From: Alisma plantago-aquatica
Lineage: Eukaryota > Streptophyta > Magnoliopsida > Alismatales > Alismataceae
Direction: 5' to 3'
Assembly: GCA_963693085.1 (NCBI GenBank)
Contig: OY856410.1
Span: forward strand, 1,335,045,804 to 1,335,109,803
Length of the DNA: 64,000 nt
Below the pieces are notes generated by a model that was not told the DNA's origin, did not search any database, and worked only from the letters and a program-made list of their open reading frames with translations. A program made the position numbers and the translations under genes. Shown here piece by piece: positions 35,931 to 48,606 of the stretch (its first letter is position 1; every line of letters starts with the position of its first letter).

Positions 35931-38900
35931 TCCTTCCCCTCTTATAGGAATTTTGCCCTCAAAATTCCCTCAAGTAAACAAACAAATAGGATAAGCCTTT
36001 CATATGTCCATCATGGCTCCCATGTGGCTTCACCCCTTTCCATTATGCTTCCCAAGAACCTTCATCATCTCATATTCTTTCATCTGAGTTCTTTCTTACC
36101 TTGGTATATCGTACCCTCATAGGTGACTCAGGACATTTCAGCCTCTCAAAGCTGAATGGGTTCAAGGCTCAGCACATGGCTTGGGTACCTCACATAGTGC
36201 TCTAGATCAGACTCATGGAACACATTACACATCATGTTATCCTGAGGGGCAAGGCTAAACACAACCATCTCCACCAATCCATCTCAAATGGACCCATATA
36301 TCGGGGATTTAGCTTTCTCAGCTGTAGCTTAGAGGGGTCGGATTTTCACATCACATACTCTCTTACAGTGAACTGCATGTCAGTTTGCTTTGCATCAGCT
36401 CATGACTCATGTCACCTCTGGGCTCTCTCTCAGCCATTGCACGATCAAAGCAACTTCATCTGCACACACTGTGGTTCTTTTCTAACCCTCATGAGGCCTC
36501 CTTCACCAACATCATCTTAATGAAGTGGTGACCGACACAACCTCCTTCTAGAACTTCTTCCATCCCAATAAAGGCTATGGTGGTTAACATCACATCTTAA
36601 GAATTATCTATATGTATCACCCCCAAATGAGCACACATGCTCTCATCAGACCCTCTAGTCTGGATCATACTAACCATTAGTATGGGGTGCTAAACTGTAC
36701 TAACATCGAGTTCCTTCCACCTCATGGGAGTGAACCTTTAGGTTATACTCAAGAACTTTTGAACTCGCATCATGGTGTAGTTGAACCATCTCTTTCTCTT
36801 CAATGTCATCTAGGTAAGGCGATCTACCATAACCCATATTGCCTCTTGACCTTCTTTGGTCTAGGGAAGACTTACCACCACATCTGTAGTGATGAATTCC
36901 CATTCCCTCTCAGGGATTCTTTAATCTCTAAGTCAAAGCACTGGGTTACTGGTATTCGTCCTTCACCCCCGGCTTGCATGGCCACATGCTACATGCAACT
37001 TCATATTAAGCATCCAAAGTGATACCGTCATCTACTATCTTTGTAGTATCATGGTGTATGGTGATCTTAAAATCATAATCTCCTATATTTCATGATTCCT
37101 CAAGAGAGATACCTCTAAAACCCTAAACCACTCTCATCAGGGTTTAATTACCTTCCTATCCCAAGAGGTGTATCTGAGGTTCTACCACCATCCTTCCATT
37201 TCATCAAAGACTAGGTTGGCTAACCAATCAACCATTAACTTGATCAATCGATATTGTTACATCTGAGGGTTAGCCAAACCTATCTTCTTTCCAAACTTAG
37301 GGTTAGCCAAACAACCTCTTCTAGTCTCTAGCCAAACTAGGCAGCTATATCTCAACTAGAGCATCCATTACTACTTCACATCCTTAGGTACTAGGTAGTC
37401 TTGAATACATACACCTCCATGTATTCCACTTATCATCTCATCTCAAACTCTAAGTTTGTCTTCATCAAGAAACTCTGAGTTCATCCTCATGGTGGTTCAA
37501 CTCAACTTTGCATACTTGCAAATTCCACATAGCTCAAGATAAAACATCCTTACAAGATTATTTCCTTAATACCCTTAGTGTTTGTAAATCATCCATGTAT
37601 CATTCACTCTACCAGGATATGTTATCATCTCTATCCTCATACCTCGTAGAAACATTCCAACTCACATCATCCTTTATCCTTGGTGTATGGCATGCGTATT
37701 GTCCTATCTCTCACTCCCATAACAAGAGGAAATAAGCATTTGGCTGCAGTCCAAATACAAATTTCTTCTTATTCCAAGAATAGAGATGGTACACCCCATC
37801 TTGCCAGTACACCTTCAAATTTAAGTTAGAACGTGAAACTTATGTCTCTATATCACAAACATCATGATATCAAAATTACCTCCATGGAAAACTGGTCTCA
37901 AACCTACTTGGGTTACTATACAATCCTTGGTCATCTCCTCTAGGTCTATAGGGTGCCAGCACTTTTGGGGTCATCCCTCTTCCTTTATGCATCCAAAGAG
38001 TGCCCTACTCATCTTTCCTTTGGGTCCCATGAGTTCATGAAGGTGATCAATCTCCTAACCCATGGCCCTCAGACAATGATAGTTGTTACCTCCCGACCCT
38101 ATGGTCATGTACAACTAGGGAATTAGGCAACTCCTACTTCCATCGGTCTTATCCCCACCTGACCCTAGGATAGACTTAGGATTCCATTATAGTACATGTC
38201 TAGCTTAGAACCTTACCCAAGCCTTCATCATCCCTCTCTGCATTCATGACTGACTTTCATCCCTTCATAGGGGTCATGGCAACCTGCCTACCTTGGTCAG
38301 GCCCCAAACCGGTTACCTCCATGGTAACACATCCACATGCACTTAGAGATGGTTATCTATGGGTCTACAGGTTCATTCTCATACCATGTACTTTTCACTT
38401 AGGTTCTTAAGATCCTATGAAACCTCTTTAGGTTACCTCAAAACCAACAAAACTGGTATACACCCTACAAAAGGGTCCCTCTCCCAGGATGGGAGGAAAC
38501 TACACCTTGATAACAAAGGTCACAAGCGTCCTTAGGGTTTACATTCACATGAGAATGCCTAACCCAACAGCTACTAAGGCACAAGCATGCCACCTATTAA
38601 ACCATGCTAGTTCATACTTGTTCTCTTTCCTCAACATTAGATCAACTTAGTCATGAGGGGTTCATCAAACATACCCTTAACTTGAGGGGTTTCTTTTTCC
38701 TTAAAACATGAGAAGTACCATGCTCGAATCTATTGAAACTAAAACCTCGTCATGAGCATCAGGTACACCACTTCCCCTCTTAGGCCTAGGAACCCTAGGT
38801 TCACCTTTGGGTATCCAACTGCATGCTTAATCTCTTAACCACAAATCCAGCATGTCCAAGGTATGTCATGTACTCCCATGATCCTTTTGTATGAGCAACA

Positions 38901-40263
38901 CCTCAGAGTTGAGTCCTCCTCAAGGACAACTACTAGGTATACTACCTTACAACTAGTTACTTAAACCTCCTCAGGGTCTAAGACACTCTTTGTCTCATTT
39001 CAGCAAGTAACCACTTATACCATAGGCACATAGGTACCAGAAGCATCATCCTCTCTCTAGGGTTTTGGTTCCTCTAATATCAACCAAGATATCATCAGCC
39101 TCCAGGGGTCAAGCATAAGTCAACCACTATCATCCACTTAGGTCACATCATCATCAACTCCCCATTGTTCCTCATATCTCGAGGTTTTAGGCTTCCAACC
39201 TCCTTGTTGGGGTCCTACTTTCTCTCTCTAGGGCTAACTCCACATCCAACCATACTACTAGAGGTCCTCTCTCCATGAAGGATCAAGCGCACAGGCATAC
39301 CTCTACGTGGGTGAAGCCTATGCTCAACCTTATGTTTGCTCATGATTATCCCTAGCCCCTCATGCTTATCTCATAAGCCATCCATCTTGTACTTTTGTCC
39401 TCAGTTTTAGCTTACTGCTCATACTACTGATATACTCTGAGTGCAAGCTATATCCTACTTGCAACAACCCATAAGGTTTCTATAGGTTCTTCTCTAACCT
39501 CATCCATGAAGGAGCTATCCTTCGCTCAAACATGCACGACCCTTCCCAGGGTTGGGTTGCCAAAGGTACTCGGTCATCAACTTCTCATGGCTCATATGGC
39601 ATCCAAGGCATGTCTATCCGAACACCTGGTCTACCATGACATCTAACTCATCTCTAACCTTCACTTAGGGTTAGGGTTAACATCATCCTCAAAGGATGTG
39701 CTAGGTCTCTACTTTTAATGGAGGTCTCTACCTCCAAGACTAACTCTCTCTACTCATCCTCTTGACAAGTAGGTCTATCCTCAGGTCTCTCCTGAGGGCA
39801 ATGACAACTCGTGCCATACGACCTAAGCATGTATCTATTCTTTAGTTTGTTCTTAATCTATTAAGCTTATGTCCATGACATCTTATTTACATGCTTTTCA
39901 TTAATTTGGTGGAGGATTCCTTAGACCTTATTAACCTTTACCCATACCTCAAGAGGGTGAGGAGAAGATAGGAAACCCTAATCCTTAAGGTCCTTAACAG
40001 AATTTGAGTTGAGAAGGGATGAACAAGATGAGAGTCCTAAAGGTATCTTATTTCGAATCATACCCTAAGACTTTGTCCAGGCAGTCACACAGATCCGGGA
40101 GTCCTCGTATTCTGACTAGTGGTGCAGAGGAAAATATTGCCAGCACCTGGTCGTGATCCTTTTCTAGACACCTTTGTCTTTCGGATAATCCTCTAATAAC
40201 TCCCTTGGGTTCTACAGAATTTGTAAAATTTAATCATTATTAAAGATTAAGTGAGGAACCTTT
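35931..40263 (-). pseudogene. Decayed interior of gypsy element C
   Basis: No long frame survives in 4.3 kb. The clearest trace is on the minus strand at about 36330-36000: with stops, the translation contains 'NVFHESDLEHYV' and 'PSHVLSLEPIQL', then 'VTYEGT' and, further on, 'ERGEATWE'. These correspond to the NVFHVSMLRKYV-DPSHVL, PIQILD and EATWE blocks at the integrase end and chromodomain of chromoviruses. Upstream domains could not be read. The interior is shorter than in a complete chromovirus of this kind, so deletion as well as mutation is likely. Confidence 0.55.
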
Positions 40264-40275
40264 GCTCTGATACCA
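40264..40275 (-). other. Primer-binding site of element C
   Basis: The reverse complement is TGGTATCAGAGC, perfect, two bases from the right LTR. Confidence 0.9.
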
Positions 40276-40277
40276 AT

Positions 40278-43200
40278 TGTAACGACCCCGCCTCCCGGTA
40301 ACCCCCAATTAAGGGAGACCAAAAGGTCAGAGCCGTTATCCAATAACCCGGATCAAAGGTTCGACAAATAATCAATAACAATTATTAAATTCTACTAACT
40401 ATACTAAAATATGGTAAAAAATAAAAACTTTGCATACCTTTTAAAAACTAGGATTTATAAACTTCTATCCATGAAGATACTAATCTAATTATTCCTCATG
40501 TGCACGTTAATTCTCATTTAATTCCACATGTGCCACTTTATTGTTTGTTCTTTTCATTTGTACCTAAAACGCCGACAAACAAAATGTCGATCAGCAAGAA
40601 GTTGGTATGTGGGGGAAACAATAATCATGCAACTATAATAACAATGTAATCAGCCAATTATCATTTAACAACCAAGATTACATTTTAAACCATACTACTC
40701 AATCCTTACCTATCCCCTATCTTTGTGCTATCCCTACAGTGGACTTGTATGCTACCTCTCTTTTAGGTAGATTCTTACCCCCATGGTCCTACCTTACAGG
40801 TAGCCAATACCTAGGGTAATAGAATCGCATGGCACTACCCAAAGGTAGCCCAATATCTAACTCAATGTGACTTGATGGACCTACCCCATTGGTAGCCATG
40901 TACTAAGTCATCCAATGACCTGATGGATCAACCCCATAGGTAGTCATGTACTAGGTCAACTATTAAGCCACAGAGGGGACCAGGATCTGAGCTAGTAGGC
41001 ACATATCTTATGTGATAGTCATATCCACATTATAATTTGCATGAATTAAATTGATCCAACAATTAATTCAAGCCACGATGTAAACATCGATAAAATCCTC
41101 GGAAAACTAATGCGGGATAATCATAAGTGTAACCACATACCTGTCGAGTTGATGTGAGACAGAAATAATCCAATCAACAATAGGCAAGCAAGCATTCAAT
41201 AAGATCTTGAAACAATTATACAATTTCCTTTTATTACTCATGTCATCAAGATTTATTAAATCTAGCTCGCTTCCTAGGGTTTCTAGTCCACTTTTATAGT
41301 TTCCATTACAATTATGGTTTCCCTTCATCTTTTACTATTTTAAACCCTAATTTAACACAATTGATCACAAACCCTAATTATCTCAACATCTAAACCTCAA
41401 TTTCGGATTTAAGGCATAATTAACCAATAAATAAATCCATTAAGCCTCTTTTCATTAAAGCTACCATTTTTATCCTCTTTAACCCATGACAAAGTCATTA
41501 TGCTCGTTTATCATCAATTTGTAGTTCATTATGTTGTAATACTGATATGAACGTTATTTATTATTAATTCTACCTTGATTCATTCAAAAACCCTAATTTC
41601 TATATTAAGGTTATTTATCCACAAATTAGGAACTTTAATGCTCGAAATAGCTTAAAATCATCATCTCTTAACTTTGTTCATGATTTTGATTAATTAAAGT
41701 CATTAAGAGACGCATTTACCAATATTAGGGTTTCAAGGTCCATTAAAGTATATTCATGCACATGAAACTCCAATTAAACCAATTACGCGCAAATTTCATT
41801 CTTTTTGTTTTTAATGTTCCTTTTCATGATTAACAGGATAATACCAACTTTAACCTTCATTAAACCCTACTAATCACATTAATCATATCCAAGTAGGGTT
41901 TCTTAATCATTATTACACTAAAGTTAACAGCTTCCATTACTTTTCGAATTGCAAGCAGAATCAGGATCCAATTATATTTTTAATGGATTCTCCTCATTTT
42001 TCTGAGAAAAATTCATGTATAAACTTTTGTCATCCGAGCTACTATTAAAGAGTTATGATTTTTGCAAGAAATACCTTTTTAGACCAACCGAGAGCTGCCA
42101 CGTCACTCATTTTCCATGCAATGCGCTAGCTTTGAGAATATGATGAATTGACTCTTATACCCCCGGGCCGCAGATCGCTGCTTCATGTTCAGGAGGGGTA
42201 TTCTCGTCCAAACGAACCGCAGGTCGTCTTCTTCCCTGCAACGGCACATCCAGCCGCCCTAGATGCAAATTGCGGGGCTTCTCCTCTCTCCCGTGGGTCC
42301 TAGCGACCACCGGCGGTGGTGCCTCCACCTCCGACGTTCCTCGGCACTCCCATGGATACCAAGTTCACGTGACCAAAGTTGTTGGCCCGCGCTGGCCAAG
42401 CCTACCTTTGCGGCTGACCCTTACAGCTGTCCAGGGGCTGCTGCATCAAGGTTAGGGCAAAGAAACGACCGACATACTTCCCTCTAGCTTTGTGGGTGCA
42501 TCGAGCCTCGAACAGGATCAAACCATAACCCTCAAATGTTCCAGGGATAGAACTACACCCTCGACTAGGGTTTTCACGTAAGGAACAAGGAGGAGAACGT
42601 GGGATCTTTCTCTCTCCCTATTAGGCTCAAACTAGGGATTTACCCCTTTATATAGGGTGAGGATCCACGCCCTAAGACGACCATCTATGGGTCAACTAGT
42701 TCTTTTTCCAATAGGAATCAAATTCCTTTATGGAGATGAAATTCTTCTCCTCTCCTATTTACCTTCTTGATATTCTTTATTGCATGGATAATTAGAAATA
42801 TGAAAATTCTCTCTCTTATTCTCTTTATTCATGCCTTTTAATATATTAGCCACGAAAATATATTTCCTTAAGTAGAAAATACTTTCTTCTTAACAAAACC
42901 ACATAATTCATTAATTATGTATTCCCATTATCCCTTTATTTTGAAATTTTGGTATTTTCTCTTTCTTTCCTCTTTATTGGGACTCCTTGGATCCCAAGAA
43001 ACTCTATTATTTCGAAATCCTTTTTATTGGATACTCATTATCCTTCTAGATGCATCTAAATGCATTATTTCTTATTATCATGTTTGTTTCTTATTAAAAT
43101 ATCTCTTTTTGAGAATTTCTCTTTATTTCTCTTTTATTTTCCTCATTGGTATTCCTTTTATCATTAGGAATCCTTGGGATATGAAATTCCACTAAGGATT

Positions 43201-43613
43201 ACTCAAGTATACCTCTTTTCACTTGTTTTCCACATTTTACCATTGTTTTCAATTTCTTTCTTAATAAGGAAAAACTTAATTGATCTTTTCTTTTCTGATT
43301 GCTTTCTTTTTGCAACTTTGGACTCCTTGGAACCCAAGGAACCAATGTGGCACGAAATCCACTTTTGGTTTAAGTTCTTTTGCCTTCTAGAGGTTTCCAC
43401 ACATTTCTTTTCTAAAGAACTCCATTATTCATTTACTAATTGAAATTCCTTGTTATTGGGCCCAATAGCCAATAAAGCCCACAACACAATCATCAAGGCT
43501 ATTGTAAACAAAATTCATGCATTCAATCAAGAGACATCATTATTTGTTCATTTATCTTTATTATGAGAAATCATATTTCTCACCACATGAACCCAAAACT
43601 CGGGGTTGTAACA
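40278..43613 (-). repeat. 5' LTR of element C
   Basis: Starts TGTAACGACCCC and ends GTTGTAACA. It is nearly the same length as the reconstructed left LTR extent. It contains a TATA box (42645-42655) and three dyads built on CCTTGG...CCAAGG or related words in U3. Confidence 0.92.
42645..42655 (-). promoter_or_regulatory. TATA box of C, right LTR
   Basis: CTATATAAAGG on the minus strand. This is the copy that would drive the element. Confidence 0.55.
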
Positions 43614-43618
43614 GACAT

Positions 43619-43741
43619 CTTATAGTTCCAGGCAACTAGCTTGTGTCCTTCGAGAGATGCTTCCCCTCAGCTCATGGCAAGGAGTCATTACAATTTCCCC
43701 TGCTTCATCAAAGGTTAACATTTTTAAGGAGAGGAGATCGA
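43619..43741 (+). other. 3' end of element A with polypurine tract
   Basis: Sequence of A resumes after the target duplication of C. It ends in the purine run AAGGAGAGGAGA (about 43726-43737) just before the 3' LTR, as expected of a plus-strand priming site. Confidence 0.6.
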
Positions 43742-44086
43742 TGCAATCTGTAAAAGGAGATTTGCATCGGAAGCAAGCCCAGATCCAAAACAATCCTGAT
43801 TAGAGCTTGTTGGGCTCAAGTTAGGCTTTTATTTTGTTCTTTATGCACTTAAGAAATTTATGTTCTATATAATTCAGAAGTTTTTGTTAGGATTTTAATT
43901 TCTTATTTTATTTGGTTGCATTAAGACTTTAGTTCCCTATTTTGTTGACTTGTACGTCAAGTTGTAAAATATTACATAAGCCAACCTCGGGGCATTTGTC
44001 CAAACAGTTGAATATGAATTACATTTTAATTTGGTTGTTGTGAATTTATCTCTCTCGTTCTTCTTCTCTGTAGCATGGCTACATCT
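43742..44086 (+). repeat. 3' LTR of element A
   Basis: Starts TGCAATCTGTAAAAGG and ends GGCTACATCT. It aligns with 16389-16732. Confidence 0.82.
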
Positions 44087-45930
44087 CATGCATTGCTGGT
44101 AAGATTTTCCAAAAAGCCCAGCGTTTGACCAGCACCGTATGCCTCTCTCAGTTTTCCTTTAGTATCGAAGATTGAGAATTACATTAGTTTTACTATAGCC
44201 ATATTACATTTTATCTTAAAATAAATTTCTTTTTTGCTAGTGTGTCGGCTTGTGGCCTCTAATACTTAGAACATTGTCCCTTCGCTCTCGTCTTCTCATA
44301 TGAATAATTACGTGAATGTTTGTTGGGATCTGCTTTCATTTTATCTCAGAAATATTGATGTTTTTTCATACCTTGTCTTTTCTTTATTAATTTTTGCAGG
44401 GGAAGATTCGAAGATAGAGACTCGGTCACTCTTAGCGATATCCATTCAATTACAGAAATCCTCACTCTGTCACTCACATCATCTTGACATCCTTCCATAT
44501 ATCATAATTTTGTCAATCATTTGTTCCAGTAATTCTATCAATCATCATTGATGTGTTATCATGTAATCCGCCCCCACCCCCCCCCACCCCCCCCCCCCCC
44601 ACACACACACACACACACACACAAAATTTAATTACTGGGTGAACGGATTTGTCAATCTTCACTTATACTGTATCTTTTTATGTTGATAGCAAGCACTATT
44701 AAAAAATCTGTTCCACGTCTTAGCGAAGCACTACTCGCTACACATAAGTGATCACTTGTTGATTCTATTCTTTCTAGTCGCTACATACAAGTGGTCACTT
44801 GTCGATTCTAGTCGCGATCTGTTTTATTTCGTGAGCTCTAGTCGTCTTTCATGCTCATGGTCAATGGTTCAAGAAGCATGGAAGAACACTGAGGGCGTCT
44901 TAAAGAAAACTTCATTGTGTTTGGCTTCAATCATTAAACTATGGGCAGTATATGATTTCAGCAATGCTGGGCTTTGAGGGAGAATAATCCAGCTATTGAG
45001 GATGGCAGGGCGACATGCTGGACAATAGGTGAAGTGTGAATTTCAATCCCACTATATATATGCTTGACATAATTTGAAAGAACTGCTTATCTTTTAAAAA
45101 ATCTAAGTGAAACACAAAAATGAAAAAGACAATGGACAAAAATCTCTTTAAACGGGGATGCATCCAACTGATGACTACAACATGCCGGCTTGGATGCGAT
45201 CGTGCTATTCATTACTCATTCACATGAGCACGAGAGCACGACATGCATACCTCAATAAATCATGTTATGCAAAAAAAATCCAAAAGCACAACGGTTTTCA
45301 TTCCTACTGTTCTAGCAAACAACGACCCCAGTAGTAGCTCTCTTGGTCAGTAACCAACCAAGGCTGCTTCGCAAGTGGGTGTCCTTTCTGTGATTCTGAT
45401 GTCGGATATTGCAGAAAACTTTCGTTTGCACACAAACTTACAACATTCAAAAGTAAAGCTAGCCGTTTTCAGTAGCAAACGTAACGAATGTTAGAAAAAT
45501 GGAGGAATAAAACCGTGGGACATCCGTTAGAGATAGCTTCACAGATCGCAGCATAAAAGGTGATGAATACAATAAACGGGGCACGCATACATGTAGTATA
45601 TTGTATACCCAAAAATAGAAAAACCAAACAAACACGCTTGATGACGGCATATTCAGGTCAACAATTAAACACACAATGGACTTGTTAAAGTAAACGTAGA
45701 ACATATCCCTGATAATACTTTCGAAGCAGGCAAATAGATGAGTATAACATTCGAAGATAAGGCATCCCTACAGAGTACAAAGTTGCCACGTAACTTCTTG
45801 ATAGTCATGAAATTACATACAAGTTGTGTAGCATCTAAGATACGGTATACGAAAGTGTTACGATATCAAACTATGTAAGTGACAACATATAACCCCTGTA
45901 CATTCTTCTACACGTTCCACCGAGGTGGTT
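44087..45930. other. Intergenic region downstream of the oxidoreductase gene
   Basis: No gene recognised. It contains the C/CA tract at 44570-44623 and a local imperfect duplication of 'agtggtcacttgtcgattcta' near 44749 and 44791. Confidence 0.45.
44570..44623. repeat. Poly-C and (CA)n tract
   Basis: Runs of C interrupted by single A, then about eleven CA dinucleotides. Confidence 0.96.
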
Positions 45931-45933
45931 GGT

Positions 45934-45939
45934 TTTATT
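45934..45939 (-). terminator. Possible poly(A) signal of the oxidoreductase gene
   Basis: AATAAA on the minus strand, about 35 bases after the stop codon. Plant signals are loose, so this is weak support. Confidence 0.3.
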
Positions 45940-45973
45940 CGAATTTACCTTTAAGAGTTTTCCCTTTTTGCCT

Positions 45974-47339
45974 TCACGATTCATCTTTAGTCATCTCCAC
46001 AATTATCTTGCCCGTGGCATGCCCCTCAATTCCTTTTGCCCATGCTTCCTCAGCTCTGCTCAGTGGGTACTTTGAATCGATCACCGTCCTGATCTTGCCC
46101 TCCTTGTACAGCCTCACCATAAATTCCAGATCCTCCTTGTTTGCAGAAACCAGAAAGGGCACCAGCTGCTTCTTGGAAAACGTCAACTTCTTCAGGATAG
46201 ACGTGAACATAACTCCCGGAGTTGGAGTGATGTCCATCACCTTGCCATTACCAGATAGGTTACGCTCAAAGGTGGACCATGGTATACCAGTGGCACAATG
46301 GACAACCCCGTCGTATTTCTTTCCCGACGAACTCCTTAAGCTTGCTCCTTCGGGGGTCTTGTAGTCTAGCACCTCGTTTGCACCCAGGCTCTTCACTAGT
46401 TCGATGTTGCGGGCTCCACAAGTAGCAGTCACGTGGTGGTTAGCAACCTTTGCGAGTTGGACAGCACAATGGCCCACCCCCCCCCCCCCGGACGCAGCAG
46501 TTACTAAAATATTAGCAGGGCTGTCCGACCCATCAAATTTTGTTCCAATGGATTTGAGGGTCTGCAGTGCAGATAAGCCCGCTATGCACAAGCCGGAAGC
46601 TTCAGCTGCTGAAATCTCAGGAGGCCTCTTCACTGTCAAGCTTGTAGGAGCTACGGCGTACTCAGCAAGACCACCCCCTTTCTACAAAAGTGATGACATT
46701 GTAGCAAATTGATAGACAATGGAAACAGAGGCATTTGAACAAATTGAAAATTTGCAGGGGAACATTATCTTTCTTTGTGTGTTTGTGGTGTGGTGTGGTG
46801 TGGTGTGGTGTGGTGTGGGTGTGGGTGGTGTTGACCGCCTGCTGCTCTGATAACCGCACATTGACTTATTTTTCCAGAAAACGTATCTGGCAGCCACATT
46901 GACCAAAAAAGTCAAAGTTCAAGACAGGCAAGCATAATAAGCAGTTGTAAACTATCTGTACCAGTATACCACGAGTATATTTTCTAACTTTTGCAAAATT
47001 GTCGCACTTGCTACAATTAACATGTAATCGTACTCTGCAATAACATAAGATTGCCAAATGTACTTGATACTGCCTCCGCTTTTGGCCAAAAAATATAGAG
47101 TTGAAGTTTTAGCAAGAACAAGCTGTTTTAAGAGCCCACTTATTTTTAACTTTCAAAAGGACTGCACTGCTAAAAATACCAACTCAATGAAATAATTACT
47201 GAAAGTGTTCATCTGTAATAAGTAGAACAAGGAAGCAGGGAACTTACAAGTGCATATAGCATGGCTACAACTTTGTCTCCCTCTTTAAAGGCCTTCACTC
47301 CGTCGCCAACCGCAGATACCTCACCAGCAACATCACTTC
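45974..47339 (-). CDS. CEQORH: Chloroplast-envelope-type quinone oxidoreductase homologue, partial
   Basis: A zinc-independent MDR-family NADPH:quinone oxidoreductase homologue. The plant member is known at the chloroplast inner envelope. Two exons are clear. Exon 47339-47248 (SDVAGEVSAVGDGVKAFKEG, then GDKVVAML) ends at GTAAGTT. Exon 46681-45974 begins after TTTTGTAG with KGGGLAEYAVAPTSLTVKR and ends GKIIVEMTKDES. The cofactor loop (ILVTAAS...GHCAVQLAK) and the CGARNIELVKSLGA, EVLDYKTPEG and VIDSKYPLS blocks are all intact, with no stop. The two exons give about 265 residues of a family length near 330. The N-terminal ~65 residues (first exon or exons) are not found upstream in the window. 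Odd point: the loop has four Gly, encoded by a 13-G run, where relatives usually have two. It could be a gene with a long first intron or a truncated copy. Confidence 0.85.
46784..46831. repeat. (TGTGG)n minisatellite in an intron
   Basis: About eight tandem GTGGT/TGTGG pentamers within the intron between the two recognised exons. Confidence 0.95.
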
Positions 47340-48601
47340 CTGTTCAGCAAAATAGCTTGTCAAAAAGTGTATTTAAAACAGAAAAACAGAAATCTTGTGG
47401 AAGGAAAACCAACTGATGGGGATTAATGTTTGTGTATAATAAAATTCCATTTCTGAATGGTATATTAATAGGCTCAAGAATAGTACCAAAAGATAATGAG
47501 AAATATCAATCAAAAGTTGTCTCAATTTTCAGCAAATATAGGGCACTTACACCAGCAGAAGGTTGATTATAGCTAGTCCATCTTCCTTATTTAGGGCAGT
47601 AACCAGAACCTAGGTGTGCTTGAAACCAAATACTTCAAAAACCAGGTCTGTTGATGGGGACATGATTAGCTCATAATGATTCAATGATCTTGGTCATGAA
47701 ATCTGTAGAGAGTCTGGTGCATTGGAGTCTATCATATACCCAACTAGGAAGGCTTGTGATCTGATCTCACCATGCAATGCCAACACACAGCAATTGAGAA
47801 GGTGTCATATAGGAACCATCAGAAAAAACAGGAGTGATACTAATTAGAGGAGGGCTCCCATGATTCTACAGCTACCCTATTGCAGTTACAGCCATGTACC
47901 AGGTGCCAAGTGCCAACACAAATGTTTCTTTGGAGACCAAACCCAAGATTACTCATTTAGTAAAGGATTTTATAGTGCGGAAGTTTGATCCATGTGCAGC
48001 TGAGGCAACTGCTGAACTTAATAAAATACTAGAGTACTCATCAATAAAAGATAAAAAGTAGCTCTGCTCATAGCATCAATATGGTATGCCCAAGATGATT
48101 AACTACAATTCAGTTTTTACTTCCGTTGAACAAAGCAGAAAATCAGAATTATTATTTTTGTAATTCATAAACTGTTGGTTAGCTTTTAAAATATTAGACA
48201 CCTAGCATCAGAATTAATCAACTAGGCCTTATGTTGCAGAAGTGGTGTGGGTAAGACGATTAGACGAATACCGTGTGTTTACTACCAGCCAAGTGGATCT
48301 TACAACCGACTTCCCTAACCAAGTATATAAGAATTAGGAGAAGGGAATCAAGCAAACAAAGAACATATTGTTTACATGGTTCTGCTAAACGACAAGACAG
48401 GGGCCCTACATCCATGGATAGAGACGAAATGAGTCCATCAGCAACTTAAATGGAGAGTCCAATAAATGAAAATTATGATGGTGAGGGAGCCAATGAACCT
48501 CAATACACCCAAATGATATACCACAAGAACCTTCCAAAAAGAAGAGATGTAGGAGACAAACAAGATTCTAATCTGCTCAATCTAGATTGGTGGGGACACT
48601 C
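47340..48601. other. Region upstream of the recognised oxidoreductase exons
   Basis: If the gene is complete this is intron. I looked on the minus strand for the missing N-terminal exon and found no convincing match. A segment at about 48350-48430 ('ttacatggttctgctaaa' then 'gggccctacatccatgg') recurs in diverged form at about 50515-50590, so part of it is repetitive. Confidence 0.4.
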
Positions 48602-48606
48602 GAGAT

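Larger units (their letters stand above)
23417..43613 (-). mobile_element. Gypsy-type element C, minus orientation, with copia D in its left LTR
   Basis: Starts TGTAATGACCCC and ends GTTGTAACA, flanked by a perfect target duplication GACAT (23412-23416, 43614-43618). The LTRs are 3350 bp (left, split by D) and 3336 bp (right). The primer site adjoins the right LTR and the polypurine tract adjoins the left one, so the element is read on the minus strand. The interior (35931-40277) is only 4.3 kb and heavily decayed. I count five differences in the first 120 LTR bases, four of them transitions, so C is younger than A. It is probably mobilised by or derived from a chromovirus. Confidence 0.9.
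16389..44086 (+). mobile_element. Gypsy element A: outer member of a four-element nest
   Basis: Two related 344/345-bp LTRs in direct orientation bound this element. A mutated primer site follows the left LTR, and a purine-rich tract (about 43719-43738) precedes the right one. The interior holds a decayed gag and aspartic protease in plus orientation. It is interrupted by solo LTR B (16813-21012) and by element C (23417-43613, which itself contains D). No reverse transcriptase or integrase of A is visible, so most of pol was lost, perhaps before C inserted. In the first 110 LTR bases I count about 13 differences, more than in C or D. No target duplication is recognisable. Confidence 0.75.

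Noticed and set aside
45879..46364. 161-codon plus-strand frame opposite the oxidoreductase
   Set aside because: Antisense shadow of a recognised conserved exon.
46477..46489. Poly-G run as a frameshift
   Set aside because: The frame is continuous on both sides with conserved residues, so it adds residues in frame; read error remains possible.
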